A DNA stretch of 64,000 nucleotides, taken from Arcticibacter eurypsychrophilus (GTDB lineage: Bacteria > Bacteroidota > Bacteroidia > Sphingobacteriales > Sphingobacteriaceae). The stretch is from assembly GCF_001730525.1 (NCBI RefSeq), contig NZ_MDFN01000013.1:1-64000 (forward strand), written 5' to 3'. Position 1 is the first letter of the stretch. Each line of letters opens with the position of its first letter. The position numbers and the translations under genes are program-made. Shown here one piece after another: positions 35,394 to 44,462 of this stretch. Under the pieces are notes generated by a model, which did no database searches, was not told the DNA's origin, and saw nothing but the letters and a program-made list of their open reading frames with translations.

Positions 35394-37901
35394 ATGGAAG
35401 AAAATATAGATTTACAAGGATTGTCTCCTGAAGAAGTCGTTGCCAGTCGATTAAAAAATGGGGCTAACTCAGCCTTCACCGAAAACAAAAACCCTTTCTG
35501 GCAGATAGTGAAAGATGTAATAACAGAGCCTCTTTTCTTTATCCTTGTTTGCGCGGCCTCTATCTATTTTATCTTAGGCGATTACCAAGAAGGCATCATC
35601 ATGCTGGTGGCATTGCTTTTCATTTCTGCTATCTCCCTGTTTCAGGAAAACAGAAGCAGAAATGCGGTGGATTCTTTAAAAAAGCTCTCCAGCCCCCATG
35701 CTAAAGTAATCAGGGCTGGTGTAACCACAAATATTGATACCGAAGAACTCGTAATTGGCGATTTAGTAATTGTAGAAGACGGTAATATTGTTCCTGCTGA
35801 TGCAAAGATCTTAAAGTCAAATGATTTTTCCGTCAATGAAAGCTTACTTACCGGAGAGTCACTTGCCATTGCAAAAGACTTACATGAGCCGAATAACCAA
35901 CTATTTCAGGGAAGTACAGTCATGTCTGGCTCCAGCATTGCTCGTGTTGAAGTCATTGGAAAAAATACAGCTCTAGGTAAAATTGGACAATCCCTTCAGG
36001 AAATCGAAACCACTAAAACACCTCTACAAATTCAAATAAAAAGTTTCATCCGTTCCATGGTTATTTTTGGACTGATAGCTTTCCTCACTGTATGGGGTGT
36101 TAATTACTATATGTCAGGTAATCTGTTGCATGGCTTACTTCATGGATTAACGCTTGCCATGTCCGTATTGCCAGAAGAGATTCCGGTAGCATTTAGCACT
36201 TTCATGGCATTAGGTGCCTATCATTTGTATAAAAAAGGAGTCATTGCCCGCAGTCCTCATACCGTAGAAACACTAGGTGCAGCCACTGTAATATGCGCTG
36301 ATAAAACAGGAACTATTACAGAGAATAAAATGCAGATCTCTGCAATCTATGATTTCGAGACAGATAAAGACTACGACTATACAAAAGATGCTTTTAGCTT
36401 AAATAAGGTTCTTGAATATGCTTTATGGGCATCAGAAACTGATCCTTTTGATCAAATGGAGAAATCTATTCACCAGGTTTATGGAGAAGTAGCTCCCAAA
36501 GATGAAAGGAAAGATTTCGTTTTTATGCATGAGTATCCTTTGAGTGGAACCCCACCCATTATGACCCATGTGCTGAGCAATAACAAAGGCACTTCCATAA
36601 TAGCAGTGAAAGGTAGTGTTGAAGGTGTATTGAAGCAATGCAACTTGTCTCCTGATCAGAAAGCCAGCATCGTAAACAAAACAAAAAGTTATGCATCAAA
36701 GGGCTTTAGAGTACTTGCTGTAGCTAAATCAAATCAGGATTTATCCGGCTTACCTCTCACACAACAGGAATTCGAATTCGATTTCATTGGTTTAATTGCT
36801 TTTTATGACCCGCCGAAAGCAAATATGAAGAAAATTTTGAAGCAGTTCTATCAGGCAGGTATCAGTGTAAAAATGATTACCGGTGATTACCCTGAGACCG
36901 CAATTTCGATTGCTAATCAGATCCACTTCAAAAATAGTACATCCGTATTAACCGGTAAGGAAGTCATGGATATGGATCAAACCACGCTTTGCCAGCAAGT
37001 AAAAGTGGTGGACATGTATGCCCGCATGTTTCCGGAAGCAAAGCTAAAAATAATCGAAGCTCTTAAAGCGAATGGCGAGGTAGTGGCTATGACAGGAGAT
37101 GGTGTAAATGATGGACCAGCACTTAAAGCAGCTCATATAGGTATTGCTATGGGCTTGAGAGGTAGTGAAGTAGCCAAAAGTGCAGCTTCCCTAATTTTAA
37201 TGGATGATGATTTGAGTCACATGACCGATGCTGTAGCTTTAGGCAGAAGGATTTATGAAAACTTAAAAAAGGCCATTCAGTATATTATTTCCATTCATAT
37301 CCCAATTATTCTGATTGTAACACTCCCGCTCTTGCTCTTTTGGAAATTCACAGATATCTTTTCGCCAATACACGTAATATTCCTGGAACTCATCATGGGT
37401 CCTACTTGTTCCATCGTATTCGAAAACGAACCTATAGAAGCTGGATCAATGGAAAAGGCACCAAGAAAAATGAGCTCTTCCTTTTTCTCCTTTAAAGAAT
37501 TATCAGTAAGTATTATACAGGGATTCGCTATTACGGCTGCTTGTTTAGGACTCGGTTATTATTTTATGCTGAACGATCATAACGAAACACTGGTGCGTAC
37601 CGTAATATATACTACGTTGATTTTTTCTAATCTTTTTCTAACTTTTGCCAACAGATCATTCTACTATTCCGTAATTACTACCATTCAATACAAAAACATA
37701 TTTATTCCCATCATTATAGGCCTCTCATTAATCGTGCTCTTTCTATCGATCTACGCACCAGCTATTCAAAACATCTTTAAATTCGAGGCTTTAAACGGAC
37801 TTGATCTTTTACTTTGCCTTATTGTTGCTTTTGCTGGAGTAATGTGGATTGAACTATATAAGCTTTTTTATACCCGCCGACAATTAGTTAAAAAAAGTTA
37901 A
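35394..37901 (+). CDS. Cation-transporting P-type ATPase (P2-like)
   Basis: The 835-residue membrane pump has an N-terminal cation-ATPase domain and paired helices at about 43-80. The actuator motif LLTGES is present, followed by the helix motif VLPEEIPVAF in the ion path, the phosphorylation site DKTGT with Asp303, TGDYPETA, and the hinge TGDGVNDGPALK. Six C-terminal helices follow. The layout is of Ca2+/Na+/K+-type (P2) pumps. The PEEIP motif keeps an acidic residue where Ca2+ pumps have PEG, so ion choice is open. A two-component pair starts 50 bases downstream. Confidence 0.92.
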   Translation: MEENIDLQGLSPEEVVASRLKNGANSAFTENKNPFWQIVKDVITEPLFFILVCAASIYFILGDYQEGIIMLVALLFISAISLFQENRSRNAVDSLKKLSSPHAKVIRAGVTTNIDTEELVIGDLVIVEDGNIVPADAKILKSNDFSVNESLLTGESLAIAKDLHEPNNQLFQGSTVMSGSSIARVEVIGKNTALGKIGQSLQEIETTKTPLQIQIKSFIRSMVIFGLIAFLTVWGVNYYMSGNLLHGLLHGLTLAMSVLPEEIPVAFSTFMALGAYHLYKKGVIARSPHTVETLGAATVICADKTGTITENKMQISAIYDFETDKDYDYTKDAFSLNKVLEYALWASETDPFDQMEKSIHQVYGEVAPKDERKDFVFMHEYPLSGTPPIMTHVLSNNKGTSIIAVKGSVEGVLKQCNLSPDQKASIVNKTKSYASKGFRVLAVAKSNQDLSGLPLTQQEFEFDFIGLIAFYDPPKANMKKILKQFYQAGISVKMITGDYPETAISIANQIHFKNSTSVLTGKEVMDMDQTTLCQQVKVVDMYARMFPEAKLKIIEALKANGEVVAMTGDGVNDGPALKAAHIGIAMGLRGSEVAKSAASLILMDDDLSHMTDAVALGRRIYENLKKAIQYIISIHIPIILIVTLPLLLFWKFTDIFSPIHVIFLELIMGPTCSIVFENEPIEAGSMEKAPRKMSSSFFSFKELSVSIIQGFAITAACLGLGYYFMLNDHNETLVRTVIYTTLIFSNLFLTFANRSFYYSVITTIQYKNIFIPIIIGLSLIVLFLSIYAPAIQNIFKFEALNGLDLLLCLIVAFAGVMWIELYKLFYTRRQLVKKS

Positions 37902-37951
37902 ATTAGTAGACACTACAAATTGTCAACAGAATTTGTATCGATCTTGGATGT

Positions 37952-38629
37952 ATGAAGATTTTGATTGTAGAAGACGAAGAGAGTTTACAAAAAAGTATAC
38001 ACCAATACCTGATTTCAGAAGGTAATGTGTGTGACTGTGCTTCAACCTACAATAATGCCTATCAGAAAATCGCACTTTACGCGTACGACTGCGTATTGCT
38101 TGATTTAACCCTCCCTGATGGAGAAGGACTTCAGTTACTAAAATTTCTAAAAAAGATGAATAAGGCGGATGGCGTTTTAATCATCTCAGCGCGTGATGCT
38201 GTAGACCAGCGAATTGAAGGACTGAGCTTAGGAGCTGATGACTATCTCGTGAAGCCCTTTCACTTGTCTGAGTTATATGCCCGAATCCTGGCAATAATAA
38301 GACGACGTCAGTTTAATGGTAATGACCGGATCATTTTCAATGAACTGGAGATCGACAGTCAAGCCATGGAAGTCAAAGTCAACGCTCAAAAGGTATATTT
38401 CACAAGGAAAGAGTTTGATTTGCTTTTATATTTCATGTCCAATAAATCCAAAGTGATCTCAAAGTCTGCTGCCGCCGTACATATCTGGGGTAATGAGGCT
38501 GATATGGCTGATAGTTTTGATTTCATTTATACCCACATTAAAAACATCAGAAAGAAGTTAACCGATGCTGGTTGTAAAGACTACTTTCATTCTATTTATG
38601 GAGTAGGCTACAAATTCGTCGAATCTTGA
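37952..38629 (+). CDS. OmpR/PhoB-type response regulator
   Basis: 225 residues. The receiver domain (1-115) has acidic pocket EDEE, acceptor Asp51 in YDCVLLDLTLPDG and Lys in YLVKPF. A winged-helix DNA-binding domain (about 130-223) ends FHSIYGVGYKFVES. The gene overlaps the sensor kinase gene by four bases (TTGA at 38626), so they form a pair. The target genes may be the adjacent P-type ATPase and ApbE locus. Confidence 0.93.
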   Translation: MKILIVEDEESLQKSIHQYLISEGNVCDCASTYNNAYQKIALYAYDCVLLDLTLPDGEGLQLLKFLKKMNKADGVLIISARDAVDQRIEGLSLGADDYLVKPFHLSELYARILAIIRRRQFNGNDRIIFNELEIDSQAMEVKVNAQKVYFTRKEFDLLLYFMSNKSKVISKSAAAVHIWGNEADMADSFDFIYTHIKNIRKKLTDAGCKDYFHSIYGVGYKFVES

Positions 38630-39879
38630 AACTTTTCAGCAGGTACAACGGAGTATTATTGATGATTAGTTTTGCCGGATTCATCATCATAGGTTTTCTT
38701 TTTCACAGGACATTGAGCTACTATCTAAACCGGCAGATGGATGATCAGCTAGAAGAAGAGCTCTTGGAAGTAAAACAATATACAGCTGGTAAAAATAACT
38801 TATACCAGCCAAACACTTTTGAAGAGCTTGTTATCCAGTATAAAAAGACAGCTGAAAAAAGTAATACAAAAATCATTGCTGATACTGTTTTTTATAATAC
38901 AGAAAAGCACCAAATGGAAACGGGTCGATATCTTCAGTCCGCAATAACGCTTAATGGTGATCGATATAAGGTTTCAATTATTGCTTCAAAAGTAGAGAAT
39001 GAAGAACAGATTAAAAGCATTCTCAAGGTTATCATATTACCGGTCCTAGCATTACTAATTATCCTTTTACTGGTTAACCGATTTATGATCAGAAGTTTAT
39101 GGAATCCTTTTAAACAACTCTTGATTAACATTAAAGCCTTCAATGTCAATCAGGATGTTCCATTTAAGCCCGTTAAAACCTCTATAAAGGAATTCAGTGA
39201 CCTCAATAGCGCTTTTATTGATCTTTCATCTAAAGTAAAATCCGACTACAAAGAAATTAAACTATTCACAGAAAATGCTTCACATGAGATGATGACTCCT
39301 TTAGCGGTAATTAATTCTAAACTGGATACGATGCTGCAATCCCATTTATTAGGCAGAGAAGAAAGTGAGCTTTTGACCGACATGTATAAAGCAACGTCGA
39401 GACTGACCAAATTAAATCAGTCCTTGTTGATGCTTGTAAAAATTGATAATAATTTATTGAATGACCAGGAGGATATTTTAATTAGTAGGGCAATAGAAGA
39501 AAAAATCCTGCATTTTCAGGAACTGATTTTGAAAAGAAAATTGACTATTCACCTTCATCTTGAACCGACTACCCTATATATAAGTCAACAGTTACTCGAA
39601 ATTTTACTTAACAATCTTTTCAGTAATGCCATAAGACACAATATTGACACAGGATCAATAGACATCAATTTAACCGCTACAGAACTTATTTTTTCAAATA
39701 CGAGTGTAAATGGTGGTTTAGATGAGGTTAAGATATTTGAACGCTTTTATAAAGATACAACATCCGAAGGCACCGGTTTAGGTCTCTCGATTTTAAAGCA
39801 AATCTGTAACCGACTCCAATATGAGCTAAAATACACATATGAGCTAAATTTGCACCACTTCATTATTCGATTTTCATAA
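38626..39879 (+). CDS. Sensor histidine kinase
   Basis: 417 residues starting with TTG at 38626, which overlaps the regulator stop. The N-terminus MKLFSRYNGVLLMISFAGF matches that of similar kinases, supporting this rare start. Membrane segments lie at about 9-30 and 130-150, with a periplasmic loop of about 100 residues between. The HisKA box is FTENASHEMMTPLAVI, the N box LLNNLFSNAIRHN and the G box GTGLGLSI. Family members phosphorylate the paired OmpR-type regulator; the signal is unknown. Confidence 0.92.
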   Translation: MKLFSRYNGVLLMISFAGFIIIGFLFHRTLSYYLNRQMDDQLEEELLEVKQYTAGKNNLYQPNTFEELVIQYKKTAEKSNTKIIADTVFYNTEKHQMETGRYLQSAITLNGDRYKVSIIASKVENEEQIKSILKVIILPVLALLIILLLVNRFMIRSLWNPFKQLLINIKAFNVNQDVPFKPVKTSIKEFSDLNSAFIDLSSKVKSDYKEIKLFTENASHEMMTPLAVINSKLDTMLQSHLLGREESELLTDMYKATSRLTKLNQSLLMLVKIDNNLLNDQEDILISRAIEEKILHFQELILKRKLTIHLHLEPTTLYISQQLLEILLNNLFSNAIRHNIDTGSIDINLTATELIFSNTSVNGGLDEVKIFERFYKDTTSEGTGLGLSILKQICNRLQYELKYTYELNLHHFIIRFS

Positions 39880-39947
39880 TTAAAGAACCGCAATTTCTTA
39901 AACAGACTAGACATTACTGGCTAACAAACAATAATAACTATACTACC

Positions 39948-40382
39948 ATGAAACTATTATTTATAACGCTATTCTCCTTGCTTACCATACCTACCGTATG
40001 GCTGGGAAACTTTAATGTGGCAACAAAGGAAGCCAAAACATCCCATAAACTAATTTTACTTAACTTTTCAGGCTCAGATTGGTGTGGTCCATGTATTCGT
40101 CTTCGCAAAGAGATTCTAGAATCGGAAACATTTGAAAAATATGCCTCTGATCATCTTGTATTGGTGCGAGCTGATTTTCCTAGACAAAAAAAGAACCGTC
40201 TTCCGGCAGATCAGGTGAAACAGAATGAGGCACTGGCTGAAAAATACAATAACGAAGGAAAGTTCCCCTATACCCTGCTTATTGATGAACAGGGTAAGAT
40301 TTTAAAATCATGGGATGGGTTTCCCAATGAAACACCAGATAAGTTTGTGCAAGAAATCGAATCCGTTCATTTAAATCATTAA
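39948..40382 (+). CDS. Exported thioredoxin-fold protein
   Basis: 144 residues with an N-terminal signal peptide (about residues 1-21). A thioredoxin-like domain carries the active site SDWCGPCIRL and a cis-Pro region FPYTLLIDEQG. It would act in the periplasm as a thiol-disulfide reductase or isomerase. It starts the ApbE gene group, eight bases before apbE. Its substrate may be the Cys-containing lipoprotein encoded two genes downstream, which is an inference from context. Confidence 0.85.
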   Translation: MKLLFITLFSLLTIPTVWLGNFNVATKEAKTSHKLILLNFSGSDWCGPCIRLRKEILESETFEKYASDHLVLVRADFPRQKKNRLPADQVKQNEALAEKYNNEGKFPYTLLIDEQGKILKSWDGFPNETPDKFVQEIESVHLNH

Positions 40383-40389
40383 ACCCGGT

Positions 40390-41325
40390 ATGTCAGCAGA
40401 AGTATCCAGTAATCGAATTCTAAAACTCATGGGCAACCGGTTTGAATTTACAGTAATTTCAGACACGAAGGAGTCTGGAGCTAAAGCAATTGATACTGCT
40501 ATTGCTGAAATACAAAGGATTGAAGAATTATTATCTACTTTTAAAGATACCAGTCAGACGAATTACATCAATGAAAATGCAGGGATTAAACCGGTTCAGG
40601 TAGATGAGGAAGTGATTCATTTAATCCAGCGGTCATTAAAGATATCCGAATTAACACAGGGGGCATTTGATATTACCTATGGATCTATAGATAAAAGCTT
40701 ATGGAATTTCGACTTGAATATGACTAGCTTACCAAGCAGCGAAACTGCCCTTAAGTCTGTGAGCCTGATTAACTATCAAAATGTACTAGTTGACCCGGAT
40801 AACTCGACGGTCATGTTGAAACATGCTGGTATGCGCATAGGCTTTGGAGGAATTGGTAAAGGATATGCAGCCGACCGAGCTATGTTTGTTTTAAAGAACC
40901 TGGGCATCCAAAGTGGAATAGTTAATGCTGCTGGCGATTTGATTACCTGGGGCACACAGTTAAACGGAACTCCGTGGACAATTGGGATTGCAGACCCAGA
41001 CCAATCTACACGTCCATTTTCTTCATTAAATATCAGTAATACAGCAATTGCAACATCCGGAAATTACGAAAAGTACGCAACTATAAACGGGAAAAGGTAT
41101 TCGCACACCATTGACCCCAAAACGGGCTTACCTGTAAGCGGTATTAAAAGTGTCAGCATACTCGGTCCAAGCGCCGAGTTAGCTGATGCAATGGCTACTC
41201 CAGTTGTGGTAATGGGTGTACGGGTGGGACTCGACCTGATCAACCAGCTTAAACAAGTAGCCTGTATTATTATTGACGATTTTGACCGCATGTACACTTC
41301 AAAAAACATTAATGTGAAACGCTAA
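40390..41325 (+). CDS. apbE: FAD:protein FMN transferase (ApbE family)
   Basis: 311 residues. ApbE enzymes move FMN from FAD to Thr/Ser of target proteins such as NqrC or FMN-binding domains. Seen here are LMGNRFEFTVI, GAFDITYGS, FGGIGKGYAADRA and GIVNAAGDLITWG. The metal-site end has YSHTIDPKTGLPV and AELADAMATPVVVMG. Unlike most ApbE proteins it shows no signal peptide or lipobox; it starts directly with MSAEVSSNRILKLMGNRFEF. It lies eight bases after the thioredoxin gene and one base before the DUF4266 gene, clearly one operon. Confidence 0.9.
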   Translation: MSAEVSSNRILKLMGNRFEFTVISDTKESGAKAIDTAIAEIQRIEELLSTFKDTSQTNYINENAGIKPVQVDEEVIHLIQRSLKISELTQGAFDITYGSIDKSLWNFDLNMTSLPSSETALKSVSLINYQNVLVDPDNSTVMLKHAGMRIGFGGIGKGYAADRAMFVLKNLGIQSGIVNAAGDLITWGTQLNGTPWTIGIADPDQSTRPFSSLNISNTAIATSGNYEKYATINGKRYSHTIDPKTGLPVSGIKSVSILGPSAELADAMATPVVVMGVRVGLDLINQLKQVACIIIDDFDRMYTSKNINVKR

Positions 41326-41326
41326 T

Positions 41327-41557
41327 ATGGAATTTTCAAAAAAAGGAGTTTTCCTGTTTTGTGCAGGGCTAATGATGCTTAACCTCCTAAGCGCCTGTAG
41401 TACGGTTAAGCCATATCAAAAAAACCGCTTAAATGATGCTGATATGGCTTTATCAGCACGAAAAATACAAAAGTTCGAACAAAGTTTCCAGTTGTACCGC
41501 GAAGGCGGATCAGGTGCTAACGGAGGTAAAAGTGGTGGAGGTTGCGGCTGTAATTAA
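41327..41557 (+). CDS. DUF4266-type small lipoprotein with Gly/Cys tail
   Basis: 76 residues. A lipoprotein signal ends LLSAC (Cys near residue 24). A short conserved middle (NDADMALSARKIQKFEQSF) and the tail REGGSGANGGKSGGGCGCN follow. The Cys-Gly-Cys end could bind metal or take part in disulfide chemistry with the neighbouring thioredoxin. The family (DUF4266, recognised from memory) has no known function and tends to sit next to DUF3570 and ApbE genes. Confidence 0.82.
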   Translation: MEFSKKGVFLFCAGLMMLNLLSACSTVKPYQKNRLNDADMALSARKIQKFEQSFQLYREGGSGANGGKSGGGCGCN

Positions 41558-41572
41558 CTATCTGATCCAAAC

Positions 41573-42796
41573 ATGAAAAAGCTCTATTTGTATATTGCTG
41601 CTCTTTACCTCGGTATGTTCGGCACTTATGCACAAAATGCACATCAACTTCCTAGTGGGGATACCACTCATTATCAATCACGCAAACTTCATTTCGATGA
41701 AGCTAATTTTGTTTCGGCTTACTATCATCAGGATGGCAATAACTCAGCTGTAACCGGTGGTATTGGCACTGAAAAGCTAACAGATATTGCCAATACATTC
41801 GACTTGCAGTTGTCTAGATACAACAAGCAAGGAAAAAAAAATACATTTCTATTTGAATTGGGTGTAGATCATTATACCTCAGCGTCATCAGATAAGATCG
41901 ATCCGAACAGTATTTCTTCAGCTTCTATGTCTGATATCCGGATTTATCCATCGCTAAACTGGACGCATTCGAATGAAGAAACAGGTAATTCTTACGGCTT
42001 TACCGGCTCCTATTCTCAGGAATATGATTACCAATCCGTAGGTGCAGGATTTAATTTAAGCCGTTTATCCAAGGATAAAAACAGACAGTTTGACTTCAAA
42101 TTGCAGGCCTTTTTAGATACATGGACGGTAATCTTACCTGTTGAATTGAGAGGTACCAATAATGGATCAGGGTCAGAAGGTGACTCGCGGAGTGTGGGGA
42201 CAGAGCCAAGAAACTCATTTAACGCTTCTTTCGGTCTCTCACAAGTGATCAACAAAAGTCTACAAGTTGAGTTGATTGTCGAACCCGCTTATCAGCATGG
42301 TTTACTGGCAACGAAATATCAGCGAAATTACTTCACTGATGGCTCCTTACGCGCAGAAACACTACCCGGCAACCGCTATAAGTTACCCATCGGAGCAAGG
42401 CTGAATTATTTCCTTGGCGATAGATTTGTCATCCGTACTTTTTACCGCTATTATATGGATAACTGGGGAATAAGGGCACATACCGCTGAACTGGAAGTAC
42501 CAATTAAACTGAGTTCCTTTATCTCGATCAGTCCTTTTTACAGGTATAATGATCAAAAAGGAACACGCTATTTTGCACCTTATGGCCAACATGAACCGGC
42601 TGCACAATACTTTACTTCCGACTATGATTTATCCACTTTAAACAGCAGTTTCTATGGTACAGGGATTCGATTTGCACCCCCAAAAGGTGTTTTTGGCTGG
42701 CAACATTTGAATATGCTGGAATTAAGATATGGACACTATAGTCGATCCACAAGTTTGACATCCAACATTATTTCATTAAACTTGAAAATCAAGTAG
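41573..42796 (+). CDS. DUF3570-type outer-membrane-like protein
   Basis: 407 residues with a signal peptide (cleavage near TYAQ, residue about 20). A beta-strand-rich sequence follows, with alternating aromatic residues and a Lys-terminated last strand, consistent with an outer-membrane barrel. Family DUF3570 is recognised from memory by DEANFVSAYYHQDGNNSAVT and GIRFAPPKGVFGW. Its function is not established. It is the fourth gene of the thioredoxin/apbE operon, 15 bases after the small lipoprotein gene. Confidence 0.8.
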   Translation: MKKLYLYIAALYLGMFGTYAQNAHQLPSGDTTHYQSRKLHFDEANFVSAYYHQDGNNSAVTGGIGTEKLTDIANTFDLQLSRYNKQGKKNTFLFELGVDHYTSASSDKIDPNSISSASMSDIRIYPSLNWTHSNEETGNSYGFTGSYSQEYDYQSVGAGFNLSRLSKDKNRQFDFKLQAFLDTWTVILPVELRGTNNGSGSEGDSRSVGTEPRNSFNASFGLSQVINKSLQVELIVEPAYQHGLLATKYQRNYFTDGSLRAETLPGNRYKLPIGARLNYFLGDRFVIRTFYRYYMDNWGIRAHTAELEVPIKLSSFISISPFYRYNDQKGTRYFAPYGQHEPAAQYFTSDYDLSTLNSSFYGTGIRFAPPKGVFGWQHLNMLELRYGHYSRSTSLTSNIISLNLKIK

Positions 42797-42837
42797 TCAG
42801 ATGAGACCTTTAATTAAATTCATTTAAAAATTCAATC

Positions 42838-43467
42838 ATGGCAATTATTGAACCTGTCCGCAAGGATGTTGACAATCTACCTCACAATAAAAAGAATTCC
42901 CCTTCAATCCGTTTATGGCACTGGCTGAATGCCATTGCTATCACGGGATCGTTAATTACGGTATTAATCAATTCAACCTTATTTGAGGGACCGGCGATGA
43001 AAGCGACACAAGTTGCTAAAGATTTATCGCATGAACTGGAAGAACGGGTATGGAGTGTGCATATTTATTTTGGGTATGCCGTTGCAGCACTATTTTTATT
43101 CAGGCTTATTTTGGAGGCATTTCAGCTTACAGATCAAAAATTCATTAGAAGTATTAAAAGCGTATATCAAAGCTATTTTGTTACCGGGCAACGCACCCGG
43201 TTAGTACGTCATGAATTAACCGTCAAGATTCTATATATAGTATTCTATCTTCTCCTGACCGTTATGGTTGTAACCGGTTTAATAATTGCATTTCATACCG
43301 AGCTGGGCATTCCAAGACCATTGAGCCATAGCATAAAAGAACTGCACGGATTTTGTATGTATCCTATAATTGCTTTTATTTCAGTTCATATTGCAGGTGT
43401 AATTATGGCCGAAAGAAAAGATAGTAATGGTATCATATCGGATATGATTAATGGAGGCAAGAAATAA
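42838..43467 (+). CDS. b-type cytochrome, hydrogenase/formate-dehydrogenase subunit-like
   Basis: 209 residues with four membrane helices. Candidate haem ligands are His in RLWHWLNAIAI (about residue 28), WSVHIYFGYA (helix 2), LHGFCMYP and SVHIAG (helix 4). This is the pattern of the cytochrome b561/HyaC group that carries electrons between the quinone pool and a partner enzyme. No hydrogenase or dehydrogenase subunit is nearby, so in this locus it may feed electrons to the thioredoxin/ApbE/DUF4266/DUF3570 proteins. This is inference. A terminator lies inside the end of the convergent PAP2 gene. Confidence 0.85.
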   Translation: MAIIEPVRKDVDNLPHNKKNSPSIRLWHWLNAIAITGSLITVLINSTLFEGPAMKATQVAKDLSHELEERVWSVHIYFGYAVAALFLFRLILEAFQLTDQKFIRSIKSVYQSYFVTGQRTRLVRHELTVKILYIVFYLLLTVMVVTGLIIAFHTELGIPRPLSHSIKELHGFCMYPIIAFISVHIAGVIMAERKDSNGIISDMINGGKK

Positions 43468-43483
43468 TTAATCTTTAATTTTC

Positions 43484-44269
43484 TTAAAATTGGCGTAAAA
43501 ACATAAGTCCTGTATATCCTTGTTGATGTACAGGACTTATTAGTGTATTGACCTGTTTATTAGGAAACAATTTTGATTTAATAAAAGGATAGATCCAGTA
43601 AGAAATTTTAGTAGAAAGAATTCCGTATCCAGCACCAGCAATCACATCACTAAACCAATGTGCCTCATTATATAATCGTAAAGCTCCAGTTGCCGTAGCA
43701 ACCGTATAACCCATAATACTATACCATGGAGATTGATCCTTATATTCCTGATGAAGAAATTCAGCTGACATAAAGGCCGTTGCAGTATGACCCGAAGGAA
43801 AAGAATGGTAATTATCGCCATTAGGACGTAAGCGATGTGTAGCTGACTTCGTTGTGCTGACACTAACACTCATAATTGCTGCAGATATGAGCAATAAAGC
43901 CGAGCGATCTATCAAGTTGTGTTTACTTTTGATACCTGCTAAATCCAATCCATACACCGCAAATATCGGGGCATATTGAAGGTAATTATCAGCGTGCAGT
44001 GCAAAGTTAGGATGGTCTTCTCTCAGTTCGGCATTGGTACTAAAATCAAGCTGACCCAGTAATTTATTATGCAGTGCCGTAAATCCATAAGCGATAGCAA
44101 CAGCCGGAACAATCAATCCTTTTATTTCAGGGGGTCTATAGGCCGAAAACTCGCTTGCATTTAAAAGGGTATCTGTATCCTGGGAATTTATTTTCTGTGC
44201 GTAACTACTTGAATTGAAAAACCCTAACCAAACTACGATTAGGAATAATTTTAATTGAACTTGTATCAA
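43484..44269 (-). CDS. PAP2-superfamily membrane phosphatase
   Basis: 261 residues with a signal or first membrane segment (1-25). The PAP2 motifs are KSATHRLRPNG, the SFPSGHTA nucleophile-support motif, and RLYNEAHWFSDVIAGAGYG with the catalytic His. Such enzymes dephosphorylate lipid phosphates such as undecaprenyl diphosphate or phosphatidic acid at the outer face of the membrane. The last codons overlap a strong hairpin that also ends the convergent cytochrome transcript. Confidence 0.88.
   Translation of the reverse strand: MIQVQLKLFLIVVWLGFFNSSSYAQKINSQDTDTLLNASEFSAYRPPEIKGLIVPAVAIAYGFTALHNKLLGQLDFSTNAELREDHPNFALHADNYLQYAPIFAVYGLDLAGIKSKHNLIDRSALLLISAAIMSVSVSTTKSATHRLRPNGDNYHSFPSGHTATAFMSAEFLHQEYKDQSPWYSIMGYTVATATGALRLYNEAHWFSDVIAGAGYGILSTKISYWIYPFIKSKLFPNKQVNTLISPVHQQGYTGLMFLRQF
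43503..43540. terminator. Terminator inside the 3' end of the PAP2 gene
   Basis: ATAAGTCCTGTA (43503-43514) pairs perfectly with TACAGGACTTAT (43529-43540), loop 14 bases. It lies 36 bases after the cytochrome gene and within the last codons of the convergent PAP2 gene, serving the plus-strand operon. Confidence 0.7.
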
Positions 44270-44294
44270 AATAGGTATACCGTTGATGGTATAT

Positions 44295-44462
44295 CTAAGT
44301 TAGAAAGCAATTCTGTAGAGATTCTGTAGCGCTCCTGATCGTTTTTTCGGGTTGCTTAAATGCTTTTGCTTTCCCCTGGATGATGTTCTTTCCCCGGTAC
44401 TCACGGTAAATCACAGAACCTGCGGTTCCATGTACCATTCTTTTATTATCTATAGTTGCCAT
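44295..44462 (-). pseudogene. Truncated short protein (N-terminal remnant)
   Basis: A 55-residue frame starts at an ATG at 44462: MATIDNKRMVHGTAGSVIY, then REYRGKNIIQGKAKAF and a TAG at 44295. The first about 40 residues recall a Bacteroidota protein family (DUF6266-like, from memory) whose members have about 200 residues and begin with a G.vYR..RGK.i.q pattern. The remainder is missing, so this is probably a gene remnant. Confidence 0.5.

Noticed and set aside
41480-41540. SGAN in the DUF4266 tail as an ApbE flavinylation site
   Set aside because: ApbE targets end in Thr or Ser ([ST]GA[TS]); here the last residue is Asn, so the motif is not met.
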